Translations under genes and position numbers: made by a program
DNA from: Thermothelomyces thermophilus ATCC 42464
Lineage: Eukaryota > Ascomycota > Sordariomycetes > Sordariales > Chaetomiaceae
Assembly: GCF_000226095.1 (NCBI RefSeq)
Contig: NC_016477.1
Coordinates: forward strand, 744,001 to 808,000
Direction of reading: 5' to 3'
Length of the DNA: 64,000 nt
The notes under the pieces: generated by a model
Seen by the model: the letters and a program-made list of their open reading frames with translations, nothing else
The model's database searches: none
What the model was told of the DNA's origin: nothing
Shown here: one piece after another, positions 1 to 13,420 of the stretch
How the letters are laid out: each line of letters begins with the position of its first letter
Position numbering within the stretch: position 1 is the first letter of the stretch

Positions 1-3000
1 CGTAAGAGCAGAGGTACTACTTAACAACTTGGTTTAGTCGCTCCGTCTATCTGTCAGTCTGCAGGTAATATGCCGTTGATAGCTTGCTATTAACGCCTAA
101 TCGTCGCATTAACGCTTGCTAGAACTTCGACGCGAACTTGGTGTCTCTATCGGTGATCCATTCCTATAGCCAAGCGTGCACTGATGCGACTTGCCGATAG
201 ATCACGTCTGCTAACTGTTCTACTGTCTAAGACTCCTTATAGGGAAAGAAGTATACCTACTTAGTCAGGCGATCTACTATAGTAAGAATACTGTTGTAGG
301 TTACTCTTGTAGTTATATCCTTAGATTCTGGCAGCTTCGTAATAAAGTCCATCGTAACCGAACTCTATAGTTTGTCAGCTATTAGCAGTAGCTAAAGTAG
401 TCTATACGGCTTATATTATGCTATTTTGCTTCGATTATAGATATCGTAGTTCTATATAACTTCCTTAACTTATGTCGTTAACTATAGAAAGTCGTAATGT
501 TTCTTGACTTATACGACAGTCTTTGTAACTCCTTTATATCCTCTGAGTTTCGACTTGTAGAGTTCTCGAATTATCCGTAGCTATTAATCTTTATCGTAGA
601 TATATGCTTTGCCTCGGTACCAGAGTTTCCTATCTTTTTCTTCTACTCCGTTAGGTACTAGTGGTCCGGGTGCTACTTGATACTATGCCTTGTTAATCCT
701 TTCTTCTTAAAAGAATATATAACATTCTAGGAACAAGTCAAGTAGATTATCTTCTACGGGTGTCTATGTTTCGTGATATAGCGTTCTATCTATTTATTCC
801 TTAAATAACGGTAGCGTTATTTCCGTTTGTCCTTCCGTATAATCCGTTCGTCAGCTTAAGGCATCTGCTTATATATTCTCTTTGCCCTTCTTATAGTAGA
901 TCTCAAAATTGAATTCCGTAAGGAATTCTGCCTATTGTATTTGTCGTCTATTAAGCTCCTTTGTCGTCGTAAAGTATCGTAAATTCTTATAATCTATATA
1001 CACTTGTACCGGTTTAATCATACTACTAAGGTATAATCGCTATTCCTTAAAAGCTTCGACAATTGTAAGTAGTTCCTTATCGTAGATCAGATAATTAAGA
1101 CGTAGTCTATTAAGCTTCTTTAAAAAGAAGGCTACAGGATGTAGCTTTCCTTGTTTGTCTCATTGTCCTAATTGTCCTCCGATGGCATAGTCTGAAGCGT
1201 CCGTTTCTACCTCGAATAGCTTCTTAGGGTCTAGTAGTACTAGTACTAGATCTTTAGTAATGGCATTACGGATCTATATAAATGCTTGCTCGTATCGCTC
1301 TTCTCATTGGAATTTAGCATTCTTCTTGGTAAGTTCGTATAAAGGTCGTGCGATCGCTCTAAAGTTCCTAATGAACATTTAGTAGAAGTTCGCAAATCCG
1401 ATAAAGCTTTGTACTTCTGTGACTAATGCCGGTTATAGCTAATTCTTGATGGCTTTAACCTTTAAAGGTTCTATCTGAATTTGTCTAGGGGATATTTCGT
1501 ATCCTAGAAATACTATTTTCCTAATATAGAATTTGCTCTTTTCCTTGTTAACTAATAGTTTATATATATATAGCGCGTCTAACACTACTTTTACGTACTT
1601 CTAGTGTTTGTCTATCGTCTTAGAGAAGATAAGTATATCGTCGAGATAACATACTACAAATTTGTCGAGAAAGGGTCAGATAGCTTAATTAATCAGGGCT
1701 TAGAACGTTGCCGGCGCGTTTGTAAGTCTGAATGGCATGACAAGGTACTTATAGTAGCCATAGGGTGTCCTAAAGGCCGTTTTCTACTCGTCGCCTTCTT
1801 TGATCTATATATAGTTATAGGCCAATAGCAAGTCAAGACGTGTAAAATATTAGGCTCCTACTAACTAATCTCGGAGCCGTAAGATTAGTGGTAATAGGTA
1901 TCGGTTTTTCACGGTCTATTTATTAAGTTACCAATAGTCGATATATAACTATAGCTTTCTGTCTTTCTTAGGCACAAACAGGATTAGGTAGCCTACTAGC
2001 GATGTCAACAGGTAGATATATCCTCTTCAAAGGTTTTCCTCCAAATATCGCTTAAGTTCTTTATTTTATATCTAGCTTGTATAGTAAATCCTAAAGAACT
2101 TTAGTCGTGCTCCTTCTTTAAGCTTAATCTCGTGATCTTATAGGCCGTGTTCTAGTAGTCCTTCTAGATATTTCGGTTCAAATGCTAGGTATCCTTCGTA
2201 TTCCTTTGGTACTTCTCTAGTCTTGTCTTATCTCTCGGTTTTCTAGTAGTATATAAACTTAGTTCTGTCTATAGCAATACTGGCGATTTCTCCTGTCTTA
2301 ACCTACTGCTCTAATTGCAGTGCTCCGCATTTATTAATAGAGAGAATAGCTATCGGCGGTTTAGCTCGTTCTTCCTATCGTGATATCGATGTCGTTGTGC
2401 TACCTCTTCTAGAGTCTGTAGTAATCTGCCTACTACTATCTGTCTCTTACAGTAGATCTATAGGACATGCCTTTCCTTAAGCATCGTCTGCTCGCGATCC
2501 TTGTACGCTCTCTATCTTACTAGTCGAATACGACTCTATCTAGGGTTATAGGTGGCTACTATTCTTCTAGCTAATGTCCGAGTTATAATCTTTATACTAT
2601 AGTAATCCTAATATTATATCTTTGTCGTTACCTATATTTATAATGCTAAATACGACTACTATAGTCTTTCCTACCATAGTGATGTCGATCGGTTCGGTCT
2701 CCCTATATACCTATTACGTCGGAAATAGCCCTTTGACTATACTATGCTTTTGCTTCATTCTCCAGGGTATCTACAGCTAATTTACAAGTGTCGGCAAAAT
2801 CAGGTTTATCTTTGCTCTACTATCTACTAGTACAAGCATTTCGTACTATTTCTATTATGCTATTATCTATAGTCGCTTATCCTGCCGTCGTCGTCTAAAG
2901 ATTGTAGCGATTTCCTATATTTCTGTCAGGAGGTCTTAATATAGTAGTCTCTTACGCTAGTCCCTCCTGTACTACGCTACTACTCGCCACTACGCAGGCG

Positions 3001-3215
3001 TTAATAGTTTCTAGGCCCCTCGAAGGGCCCTGACCCGTTTCCTAGGTCAGTGCTAACCTCTTCGGTTATTCAGCTAATAGCAGCTTTATTAATCGTGCTC
3101 ATTTCCGTAAGCCATTAAGTGCTTGCGGCTTCCTACTATTAGGTCCGTTCTGCTTTCCGTCGTATATGCTATAGCTTCATCTGAAGCTCCCGAATTTGCA
3201 ATTTCTTTTTGTCCT
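1..3215 (-). pseudogene. pol of element A (protease, RT, RNase H, partial integrase), RIP-degraded
   Basis: The minus strand encodes a Ty3/gypsy polyprotein. The RT catalytic box reads YLDDILIFS (minus strand, about 1620-1665), preceded by a palm region close to that of copies B, C and D. Downstream come an RNase H-like tract (about 900-1400) and the start of integrase at the window edge. The frame is broken only by TAG/TAA codons that align with Gln codons in the sister copies, which is the RIP pattern. Short open stretches on the plus strand here (for example 1604-1828) are antisense shadows. The boundary with gag is approximate. Confidence 0.85.
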
Positions 3216-5223
3216 CGTAATAGAGGCAATCGTTACTCTAGCACGAGTCTTATATGTCTTGTCCTATTCCGTAGTGCCTAGGCTAAGCTCGTCTTAGAAC
3301 TATTATAATGCTTTCTAGATCGCGGGCTTCGATTTTCTAGAGCAATTCGGTTGCTCTATTTCCTACGTCGTAGACCTATTCTATAGGGTATAAGCCTCTA
3401 TCCTTATTTCCTTATCGGGTTGGCTAGTGATTGTTTTCAAATTTGTCGTAGAAGTGATATCGGCATTTGTATACCATACACTAGAACTAGGGCACTTATA
3501 TATGTGCCTTGTATCGTGAGTATAGTCGCGTAGCGTCGCCTAGAAGGTATTAGAACTCTTTTCCAAATCCTTCCCATTATATGTAGACTGTAGATACTCT
3601 AGTACTAAGGTAAGAGTGTTTCTTCTAATAGCTTTCCCATATATGCTTATCTTTTCCGCGGTTTGTATATATAAACTAGTACTCAGGGTTCTATACGTCA
3701 TGGCTAAGTTACTAATCGTCTAAATACTTGGTGTAGCTGTTAGGCCTATCGTATATCATAGGCTGTTCCCCTTTAATAGTTTCTACAATATGTTAGAGTT
3801 TCCTTATCTCGTCCCTCATCTTATCGCTTTACTAGACAAGTCAAATCAAGCGTTTATCCTATTCGCATAGTTCTATATTAAGCCGGAAAACTTCGTTACG
3901 ATACCATTCGATTCGTTCCTAGAGGAATAGAATATTAGGTCCGGGTCTTTTAATTCCTTAGGTATCGGTTGTCTACGATCCATCCCACCTCTATATGACC
4001 GTAAAGCCCTACTACCTTAAGGCTAGGAGAATCGAAACTGGCGGTACATATTCTCCTACCATATCCTATTTAGCAAGACCTATCTCTAGGTCTATAGTGA
4101 CCAGTTCGGAGTACGGTGCTTGTTCGTCTTTACCGTTACTATCGTGTCTAAGACTATCTATATCACTATCCTTGTCTTTATAGCTTGTAGCCGCTACTTC
4201 GATAACGTCTTTAGTAGTTTTATTAATAGCCGTAATTTTCTTTCTAGGGGCTGGTTTCTATTCTTTCTTTAGGCTCTAGCATTCTTACTTATAGTGCCCT
4301 TTCTTTCCGTAGTTATAGTAGGTAACACTAGACTTGTCTTTAGTCGTCTTCTTTTAGTCCTGCTTTTATACTACGTTTACATCTATAGCTCCGGGGTATG
4401 TCCTATATAAGGTACTAACGTACGCTTGCTTTTTCTTATCGTTAGCCTTAACCATGGTTCCATTTATTCGACCTCATTTCTACTACTCTTGTATATAGAG
4501 TCGATTATCGATCCTAATGGCCTACGCGATATATTTGTCTAGGGTCTTAGGCTAATCATACTTATATAGCTTGTCCTTGACCTTTTCCTTTAAGCCATTA
4601 TAGAATAATTACATTAACGCCTCGTTGTTAAGCTAAGACTTAAGCATATCCTGTCTAAACTATATAGTATAAGAGGCTACTAACTTGGTCTATTAGAGAT
4701 TAGCGAGTCTTTCTTATATATAAATCTTCTTATCTTTATTGCCAAAAACTTTCTAAAGCTCTTCTTCGAAACGGTTGTAAGATCAGAAGACTACCTATAT
4801 AAACGTATCTTGGTCGTCTTCGTCTTCCTTAATAAGATAGTCGTTCTACATAGGCTCGAACTATCTAAGTGCCTTGCCCTCTAGTCTTATAGCTATATAG
4901 AGAACTTTAGCTTTGTCATCTGGAAACTTATCATCATTAAGCTAGAAGTAGGATCAGAGGTTTATTAGGAATCCTATAAGATCCTCCTTAGTTCCTCTAT
5001 ATTTACTAGGTAGTTCGATCTTGATACGCTTTACTTTAGCGCCCTCGAGTGCCTTAATTTTAGTATAGGCCTCGTTAACTAACTTCTACGAGTACTTCTT
5101 GCGGTTCTCGAGTTCCTTAATTCGAGCTTAAGCAGCCTTATCTCTCTAGTCTAACTCCTAGATCCGCTGCTAGAGTTAACTAAGCTAAGCGAGCAGCTAT
5201 TCGGCCGTAACGTTGGTAGCTAT
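3215..5223 (-). pseudogene. gag and linker of element A, RIP-degraded
   Basis: The minus-strand gag begins near 5223, where ATA stands in place of the ATG seen in D. A CCHC zinc knuckle lies at about 4269-4325 with Cys codons mutated to Tyr (YYNYGKKGHYK followed by a surviving Cys). Beyond the knuckle, at about 3430-3960, is a segment of roughly 540 bp that B and C share but D has lost. The encoded protein would be the nucleocapsid precursor. Many internal TAG/TAA codons exclude function. Confidence 0.8.
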
Positions 5224-5289
5224 ATCGATGTCGAGGTCGAAGTTACCTCCGTTCTAAACTATAATAGAACAAAGGGAGTAGTAATAACG

Positions 5290-5736
5290 TATGACGAACC
5301 TAACTTAGACTTCTTCTAAAAGGGTCTAGACGGAGGTAGGTGAAGCAGGACAAGTAGGCAGGTCGTCTAAGGGATTTGGTGAAGCTAAAGGGTTTATAAC
5401 AACACTTAGAGTTATCTCTTATAGTAATTAGCAATGCTTGGTATAAGTACTGTAATTGTGATTATTACTACTAGTAAACTCTTAGAGTCTACCTAACGAG
5501 TAACTGGCTAGCTATATATATATAATTGTCTATCCCTCTTTAATAGTTATTACTAGTGCCATTTCCCCTTTTACTCTGTGATTCCGTGTTGTCGACGGTA
5601 ACATGTTATTATTACTAGTGAAGACCTTAGTCTTGGCGGTGATAATCTTCTAATTAGTCTGTCAGGTGATTGGCTGTCAGAATGTCCCGCGTCCTAGCTA
5701 TAGCCTACTAGGCCGTCTATATGCTTATCCGTAACA
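5290..5736 (-). repeat. 5' LTR of element A (divergent U3 type)
   Basis: A 447-bp LTR. On the plus strand it starts TATGACGAACC (family TGTAACGAACC) and ends CCGTAACA. The part next to gag matches the LTRs of B, C and D closely, up to the TATA-rich stretch near 5520. The outer half (U3) is unrelated to theirs, so this copy belongs to a different promoter subfamily. Confidence 0.85.
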
Positions 5737-5744
5737 AGACGAAG

Positions 5745-8700
5745 AGAAATCGCGGATCTAGGAGCTTTAGATAAAGCTATAATATATATAATAAAAAGTA
5801 GAATAGACTTAATAGTAAGAAGCTATAAATACTTAATAGCTTATAGAAATAAGTACGATTAATAAAGCCGCTATTAGCCGAATAACTAAAGAGGTTAGCA
5901 CTAACCTAAGAAATAGGTTAGGGCCCTTCGAGGGGCCTAAAAACTATTAATACCTATATAGTAGTAAGTAATAGCGTAATATAGGAGGAACTAGCATAAG
6001 AGACTACTATATCAAGACTTCCTAGTAGAAATATAGGAAATCGCTATAATCTTTAAACGATAGTAATAAGATAAGCAATTATAGATAATAATATAATAGA
6101 AATAGTATAAAATGCTTATACTAGTAAATAGTAAAGTAGAGATAAACCTGATTTTGCTAATATTTATAAATTAGCTATAGATACCCTAGAGAATAAAGTA
6201 AAAGTATAGTATAGTCAAAGGGCTATTTCTAACGTAATAGGTATATAAGAAGACCGAACTAATCGATATTACTATAGTAAGGAAGACTATAGTAATTGTA
6301 TTTAGTATTATAGATATAGGTAACGACAAAGATATAATATTAGGGTTACTATAGTATAAAGATTATAACCTAGATATTAGCTAGAAGAATAGTAGCTACC
6401 TATAACCCTAAATAGAGTTATATTCGACTAGTAAGATAAGGAGTATATAAGGATTATAAGCAGACGATACTTAGGGGAAAGTATATCCTACGGATCTACC
6501 GTAAAAGACAAGTAGTAGTAAGTAGACTACTATAGACTCTAGGAGAAGCAATATAACGATACTAATGTTACGATAGGAGGAACAAGCTAAACCGCTAATA
6601 GCTATTCTCTCTATTAACGAATATAGAATACTATAATTAGAGTAGTAAGTTAAGATAAGAGAAATCGCTAGTATTACTATAAATAGAACCAAGTTTATAT
6701 ACTATTAGAAAACCAAGAGATAAGATAAGACTAGAGAAGTACCAAAGGAATACAAAGGATACCTAGCATTTTAACTAAAGCATCTAGAAGGATTACTGGA
6801 ATATAGCCTATAGGATCACGAGATCAAGCTTAAGGAAGGAGTACGATTAAAGTTCTTTAAGATCTACTATACGAGTTAGATATAGAACGAAGAACTTAAA
6901 CGATATTTAGAGGAGAACCTTCGAAGAGAATATATCTACCTATCGATATCGCTAGTAGGCTACCTAATCCTATTTATACCTAAGAAAGACCGAAAGCTAC
7001 GGTTATATATTGACTATTAATAACTTAATAAATAGACTATAAAAAACCGATATCTATTACTGCTAATCTTATAACTCTAAGATTAGTTAGTAAGAGCCTA
7101 ATATTTTATATATCTTGACTTGCTATCGGCCTATAACTATATATAGATTAAAGAAGATAATAAGTAGAAAATGGCCTTTAGGATACCTTATAGCTATTAT
7201 AAGTACCTTATTATGCTATTTAGACTTACGAACGTGCTAATAATATTCCAAGCCCTGATTAATTAAGTTATCTAACCTTTCCTTGACAAATTTATAATAT
7301 ATTATCTCGACGATATACTTATCTTCTCTAAAACGATAGACGAATACCAGAAGTATATAGGAGTAGTATTAGACATATTATATACGTATAAACTATTAGT
7401 TAACAAGGAAAAGAGCAAATTCTACGTTAAAAAGATAATATTTTTAGGATATAAAATATCCTTAGGATAAATCTAGATAGAACCTTTAAAGGTTAAAGCT
7501 ATTAAGGATTAGCTACGACTAACGTTAGTTATAGAAGTATAAAGCTTTATCAGATTTATGAACTTCTACCGAATGTTTATTGGAAATTTTAGAGCAATTA
7601 TATAACCTTTATATAAACTTACTAAGAAGAACGCTAAATTCTAATAGAAAGAATAATATAAGTAAGCATTTATATAGATCTACGATGCTATTACTAAAGA
7701 TCTAATACTAGTATTACTAGACCCTAAGAAGCTATTTAAGGTAGAAACGGACGCTTTAGACTATACTATTAGAAGATAATTAGGATAACAAGATAAATAA
7801 GGGAAGCTATATCCTATAGCCTTCTTTTTAAAGAAGCTTGATAGATTACGTCTTAATTATCCGATTTATGATAAGGAACTACTTATAATTATCAAAGCTT
7901 TTAAGGAATAGTAATTATATCTTAGTAATATAATCGAACTAGTATAAGTATATATAAATTATAAGAATTTACGGTACTTTACAACGATAAAAGAACTTAA
8001 TAGATAATAAATACGGTAAGTAGAATTCCTTATAGAATTTAATTTTAAGATCTACTATAAGAAAGGCAAAGAGAACGTATAAGTAGACGCCTTAAGCCGA
8101 CGAACGGTTTATATAGAAGGACAAACGGAAACGATATTACTATTATTTAAGGAACAAATAGATAGAACGCTATATTACAAAACGTAGATACCTATAGAAG
8201 ATAACCTACTTAACTCGTTCCTAGAATGTTATATAATCTTTTAAGAAGAAAGGATTAACAAGGTATAGTATTAAGTAGTACCTAGACTAGTAGTACCTAA
8301 CGGAGTAGAAGAAAAAGATAGGAAACTCTAGTATTAAGGCAAAGCGTATATACGTAATAAAGACTAATAGCTATGAATAATTTGAGAACTCTATAAGTCA
8401 AAACTTGGAGGATGAAAAGGAGTTATAAAGACTATCGTATAGGTTAAGAAACACTATAACTTTCTATAGTTAACGGTATAAGTTAAAGAAGTCGTATAGA
8501 GCTATAATATCTATAATTAAAGTAAAATAGTATAATATGAGCTATATAGGCTACTTCAGCTATTGCTAATAGTTAATAAACTATAGAGTTTATTTATAAT
8601 AGACTTTATTATAAAGCTACCAAAATCTAAAGATATAGCTATAAGAGTAATCTATAATAGTATTCTTACTATAATAGATTATCTAATTAAATAGGTATAT

Positions 8701-9650
8701 TTCTTTTCCTATAAGGAGTCCTGGATAGCTAAATAGCTAGTAAATGTAATCTATTGGTAAGTCATATTAGTATATACTTAGCTATAAGAATAGATTACCA
8801 ATAGAGATACTAAGTTTATATCAAAGTTCTAGTAAACGTTAATATAATAATTAGACATTAATAGTAAGCTATTAATAGTATATTACCTATAGACTAATAG
8901 ATAAATAGAGTGATTAAACTAAGTTATTAAGTAATATCTCTATTCTTATATTAATCACTAGTAAGATAACTAGGTTATACTATTACTAATAATATAACTT
9001 GTTTATGATATAATACTAATAGAAACGACTAAAGTTATACTATTCTTTATGAACTATAGATATAAAGTAGACCTTAGATAAAGACTAGAGGTTATAGTAC
9101 TAAGAGTAGTAGTTAAAGCAGAATAAATATATATACTATATAAGAAGCTTAAAAAGGAACTCGAGTTTATTAAGACTAGAATAAAAAATTATTATAATAA
9201 ATATAGGCTCGAGGGACCTTACTTAGAGAAGGAAGATAAAGTTTATCTAACTATATAAAATTTATAGATTAAATGACTAAATACGAAGCTAGACTTTAAA
9301 AAGGTTAGACCCTTTATTATCAAAGAACAAATTTTAATATCTAACTACCGACTATTATTACTATTATCTATACGATTATAGACAGATATTTTTCATATTT
9401 CACTTCTTAAACTAGTATTAAAAAATGCTAAGATCACTATAAATATTAAAGCAAAGGACGAAAAAGAAGAATAGGATATCGAAGAAATTCTAGATTTATA
9501 TATTATTAATAGAGAACTATAATATCTAGTTAAATAGCTCGATTTCGGACTAGAAGATAACTTATAGAAACTAGTCAAGAACTTAAACTACCCTAAGAAA
9601 TTAGAACAATTCTACCGCTAGAACCCGGATCGACTATAGGTACTAGCTTA
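5745..9650 (+). pseudogene. pol of element E (protease to chromodomain), RIP-degraded
   Basis: The plus strand encodes protease, RT with the intact box YLDDILIFS (about 7290-7335), RNase H, integrase and a C-terminal chromodomain (about 9450-9620), collinear with D 27,890-31,800. Stops are very frequent and almost all are TAG/TAA at Gln positions. Short minus-strand open stretches (6471-6692 and 9393-9578) are antisense shadows of the protease-RT and chromodomain regions. Confidence 0.85.
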
Positions 9651-9862
9651 AATAAAACGGCCAAGTTAGCCTCTAACAAATCTAGACCTAAAGAGGACTA
9701 ATTAAATAGGACGTTAGTACCCTAGGATCGTATGTTACTAATAATATATACCTCGGAATCCTATACCCTCTGTTCTTCTGCCTCTATTTTCTCTAGAGAC
9801 TATATACCTTAACAAAATAGCTCGGAACCCTGCTCCTTTAAGAAACGTTTCTAGTGATGAAA
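9650..9862 (-). pseudogene. Remnant of the antisense coiled-coil gene of element E
   Basis: Read on the minus strand, this stretch matches the coiled-coil and C-terminal part of the antisense gene in B (18983-19329). Blocks matching around 'gaaacgtttct' and 'cggagggtacgggattccgagg' are recognisable in reverse complement. The N-terminal Cys-rich half is missing because the deletion junction at about 9862 joins directly to an LTR end. Confidence 0.65.
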
Positions 9863-9899
9863 TTTAGAAGAAGTCTAAGTTAGGTTCGTTATATAAATC

Positions 9900-12540
9900 T
9901 GCTACTTTAGGAGATTAATGACCTTTAGTATTAACGGCTTTAGGATAGGGATACTCTTTGATTATTACGTTATATAAGGGATAGTCTAGATAATCTAAAG
10001 GGGAATAATATTAGGGTAAATCTATCTATATTTAATAAAATCCTATACTAGAGTAGCCTCTTAGTTCTATAGGACCTATATAAAGAGTTCCTTTTCCTAG
10101 TTAGATAGAAAGCTTTCTATAGATATAAGTAGTATATTAAGCTATTTGGCTATAAGCTATATCCTAGGCTTTAGGTCCGAAAACTATGGTATAATAAGAC
10201 TATCCTACTCTAACCTAAACTTTATCTTCTTAGTAGCTTCCCCTAGGCACCGTTCTTACTAGTTAAGGTTACTATCAGGTATAGAACTATTACTAACGGC
10301 CGTATCTATAGGGTGAACTTTTCTAGCTATAGACTTTTGTATAGTAAACGTCCGTACCTCCTATAACTCTTTTCTAATCTCCGATATAAGTTTCCTAAAC
10401 GTTTTCTATCTATCTAGATGGCTAGGCTTGTCCGTTTCGCCCTCTGTTTCCTAGTATCTCTATTTTAAAGTGTCCTATCTAGTAAGACAAAATGTCGAAA
10501 CTTTAGTAAGTGTATTAATAAGAGGTAGGTAAGGAATCCTTAATATTATATTAAAAATGGCTTTACTAGCCTAATTATTAAGAAATCTAAGTGGAATTTC
10601 GCTATCCTAAACGTTAGTAAACATAAGGGTAACGGTAGTCGTTATAACTAGACGTTAAAGTTCGTCTCTTATAAGTTAATGATTTCTTTCGAATATCATT
10701 TTAGCTATAATATCCAAGATAACTAACGCTTTAATTGATTTATTCTTAGCGATAATATTTATTATAATTAGATAGCTAGCTTTAATGCTAAATATTAGGC
10801 TTATATTATAAATAAATAGTATATCTAGTAAGATTTAATAACTACTAGTATCTTTATCTAAAATAAAGAAATGCTTATAGATAGAGATAGCCTTTAAGAT
10901 AATTGTATTAACCGTTTCCCTAGTAAACGGCCTATTATTATAAAGACCTTAGGAAATTACTATCGTTATCTATATAAGGAGATAGTATTTCTATATTAGG
11001 CTGAAGGTAATTATATTATACTTAGATCTAGTATTAATCAAGGCAAGTACCTTCTTACTCTTTAGATCTTTAAAGTTATAATGGAGTATTAGTAGCGTAT
11101 ATATCTATATAAGTATACCTATCTAGATCTTCTAGCTAATGAAGAGTATATAGATTAGAGCCTAGAAAGATATTTCGATTTCTTCTAAATCTAACTAATC
11201 TTGCTATCTAATAAGGTAGTTACTCTAGAACCTATCTATTATAATAGCCTACTAGCTATTATTAGTAACCCCTAGAAATACTAGAACTATAATCGCGAAC
11301 TCTTCTCCCTTAATACTACTCTATCTACCTAGATAGCTAAGATATATCTTAACCTCTTATAGCGCTCTCCCTCTTATTTATAAAGCTAGCTTATTAGGGA
11401 AGGGGATAGCCGAGCCCTTATGCTCGATTACCTCCTAAGGACTTTTATAATCCTATTCAAGAAATATAATTAACGCGTTCTTAAATGTTAAGGAGATTCC
11501 TAAGACCTTATTAATAGTAAGTATCTTCGCTTAAAGAGCTATACTAACTAGAGAGAGTATATTATAGGCTATATTCTCTTTAGTCGATTTCTCTAATTCC
11601 TTAAAGCAAATAGTTTATTTCTACCTAGCTAGGGAAAGAGCTCCTTTATTAGCTAGATTAGTAGCCCTCTTAATAGTAGCTATAACCTCTTAACTTATAG
11701 CTAGAAGGTAAGCTTCTTTTACTTTTATATTCCTTTTTAGTAATCGAATAGTCTTTACTTTATTAGTCCTCTTTTACCCAATAAGATCTTATATTAGCTT
11801 ATCTTCTATTTTTATAAAATAACACTTTATAAGGGTAGTACTTTATATTATAGTTATTATATTACTATCCTTATTAGAAATATCTTTACTATTAACCTCT
11901 AACTTAATAGCATTAAAAGCTTACGTTACTATCTAGTCAGATTATAACGTGTCCGTTAGTAAGCCTTTATAGTCAGTGGCAAAAATGGGGTCGTCTGTCC
12001 AAGACGTTGTCCGTTTTATCTATTAGACGAGAGTATATCTACCTTACTTACGGTCTATCTAGAAATTGATCTCCCTAGCCTTAGTATAATTATAGATTAA
12101 CTCTAGGAAAACTCTCTTAGTATTGGTAAGGTAATTAAAGGAGGTTATAACTACTTCTAGTAAGTATAAACCTTTAGTATATTAAAGGAAGGCCTTATTA
12201 GTAATAAAGTTTAGATCTAGATAGTACTCTTAGCTATACTCCTTTTAATAGCTCTTTATAAACCATTAATATAGCTCTTAGCTAGGAAGATTTAGCTAAA
12301 GAGAGGTATAAGTATAAATAATATATTACTAGGTCCTCTAATTAGCTATAGTAGCTATATCCTTACTAATGATCTTAACTTACTAGCTTTTTAAAAGATT
12401 AGAATCTCTCTTACCTAAGATCTACTTAAAACTAAGCTAATAGATAAGACTATTATAGATATCCTTTATTAGGACTAGATACCTATAAGCAAAGAACGTT
12501 TAGTTACTATAGTAATAGTAATTATAAGGTATAGCTAAGG
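9900..12540 (-). pseudogene. Protease-containing pol/linker region of element G
   Basis: The minus-strand frames continue from gag. Near 11013-11050 they read VLALINTRSKYNIITFSLI, the position and style of a retroviral aspartic protease (ALIDTGS-type, with Asp mutated to Asn and Gly to Arg, both expected from RIP). Further on (about 10250-10400) lies a highly charged tract, EIRKELQEVRTFTIQKS. No RT motif precedes the boundary with E. A plus-strand reading of 10,540-11,650 was considered and rejected. Confidence 0.45.
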
Positions 12541-13420
12541 TCAAACTTAGCTAGAATCTACCACTCTTCTTCTTCTACTAAGACTCTTAAGTAGCTAATA
12601 GGTAAGTCTAGATCTCCTTAATCTTATCGTTACTTAAATTATCTGTCTAGTTATAGGAACGCCTACCTCTATCCGAAAATTTATAGCTAACTTTGCCCTT
12701 ATTAATCTAAAGCTTATATAAGACGTCCACGAGCCTATCGATAAGCTTATCAAAGATAGTATCTCTCTAGGCAGATAAACCTAAAGGACTCTCCTATACC
12801 TAGGGAGCCAAAGGACTTTTCTCGATAGTCTAGCTTACCTATAGTTTAACTTTTCTTCCTTTCGGATCTAGCTTATAGTATACTAACCTAGCATTAACTC
12901 CCTTATATAGATACTCCTATATAAAGTTATAGAAGTCCTCCTGCTCTATATTATTAACCTATAAGTTACCTTTCTTATAGACCTAAAGACTAGTCTAGAG
13001 AGTGGAAGGAAACCTATCCTATACCTTGTAAATAATTAATAACTAATAGATTACTTTCTTCTTCTTCGGCACCTAGGTAAGTAGGATATTAACGTACTCT
13101 AGGTAGTCGTAGATAGACTTAGCTAAATCTATATACTAGGAATCTAAAAGACGCTCTAGCTCCTAAGTAGAGGTTTCTTAGCGAGAGTCATTCTACTTCT
13201 AGCGTTCTTTAATAGTAGCTTCAAAAGTAGCCTAGTCCTTCTTCTTTAACTCTAGCTATTAGTTAAGGATTTCCTAGAGATTATCTATATACTATTACTT
13301 AAAGTAGGAGATCTTATTGCTATTATCTCTATTAAAGATCTTATAAGCCTTTTCGAAACGCTTAAGGTATTTAGTAGCATTATAACTGGAGAAGAGACTA
13401 GGTAATCCCTTATCTATTAG
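12540..13420 (-). pseudogene. gag-like gene of element G, RIP-degraded
   Basis: The minus-strand frame beginning near 13411 reads SLFSSYNATKYLKRFEKAY, then a region rich in Lys, Glu and Asp, and ends in a basic tract near 12545. The opening resembles the conserved start of many fungal gypsy gag domains (the '...F.G.N.T.FL..FE' type). In this frame all interruptions are TAG/TAA at likely Gln codons. The opposite strand can also be read with few non-RIP stops, but its translation lacks charged residues, so the minus strand is preferred. Confidence 0.55.

Larger units (their letters stand above)
1..5736 (-). mobile_element. Element A: chromodomain Ty3/gypsy retrotransposon, 3' part outside window
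   Basis: Minus-strand LTR retrotransposon of the same family as B, C, D and E. Read on the minus strand it runs 5' LTR (5290-5736), gag, protease, reverse transcriptase, RNase H and the start of integrase, and is cut by the window edge at position 1. The first bases of the window align with element C near 38,020. The right LTR end is TA/TG...CA with the family termini. RIP has replaced many Gln codons by TAG or TAA. The rest of integrase, the chromodomain, the antisense gene and the 3' LTR should lie to the left of the window, so the target-site duplication cannot be checked here. Confidence 0.9.
5737..9893 (+). mobile_element. Element E: partial plus-strand copy of the A-D family, deleted at both ends
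   Basis: Plus-strand pol of the same chromodomain gypsy family begins abruptly next to the LTR end of A. Its first bases match D from about 27,890, so A is inserted in E, and the 5' LTR and gag of E should lie left of A, outside the window. The 3' end is internally deleted: sequence of the antisense gene (to about 9862) joins directly to the last 30 bases of an LTR, ending CGTTATA at 9893. E is more TA-rich than A-D, which suggests greater age. Confidence 0.85.

Noticed and set aside
10540-11650. Plus-strand frame with only TAG/TAA stops, resembling a RIP-mutated gene.
   Set aside because: The minus strand of the same interval continues the gag frame, contains a protease-like motif and richer charged residues. 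The plus-strand reading is most likely its shadow. It is not fully excluded.
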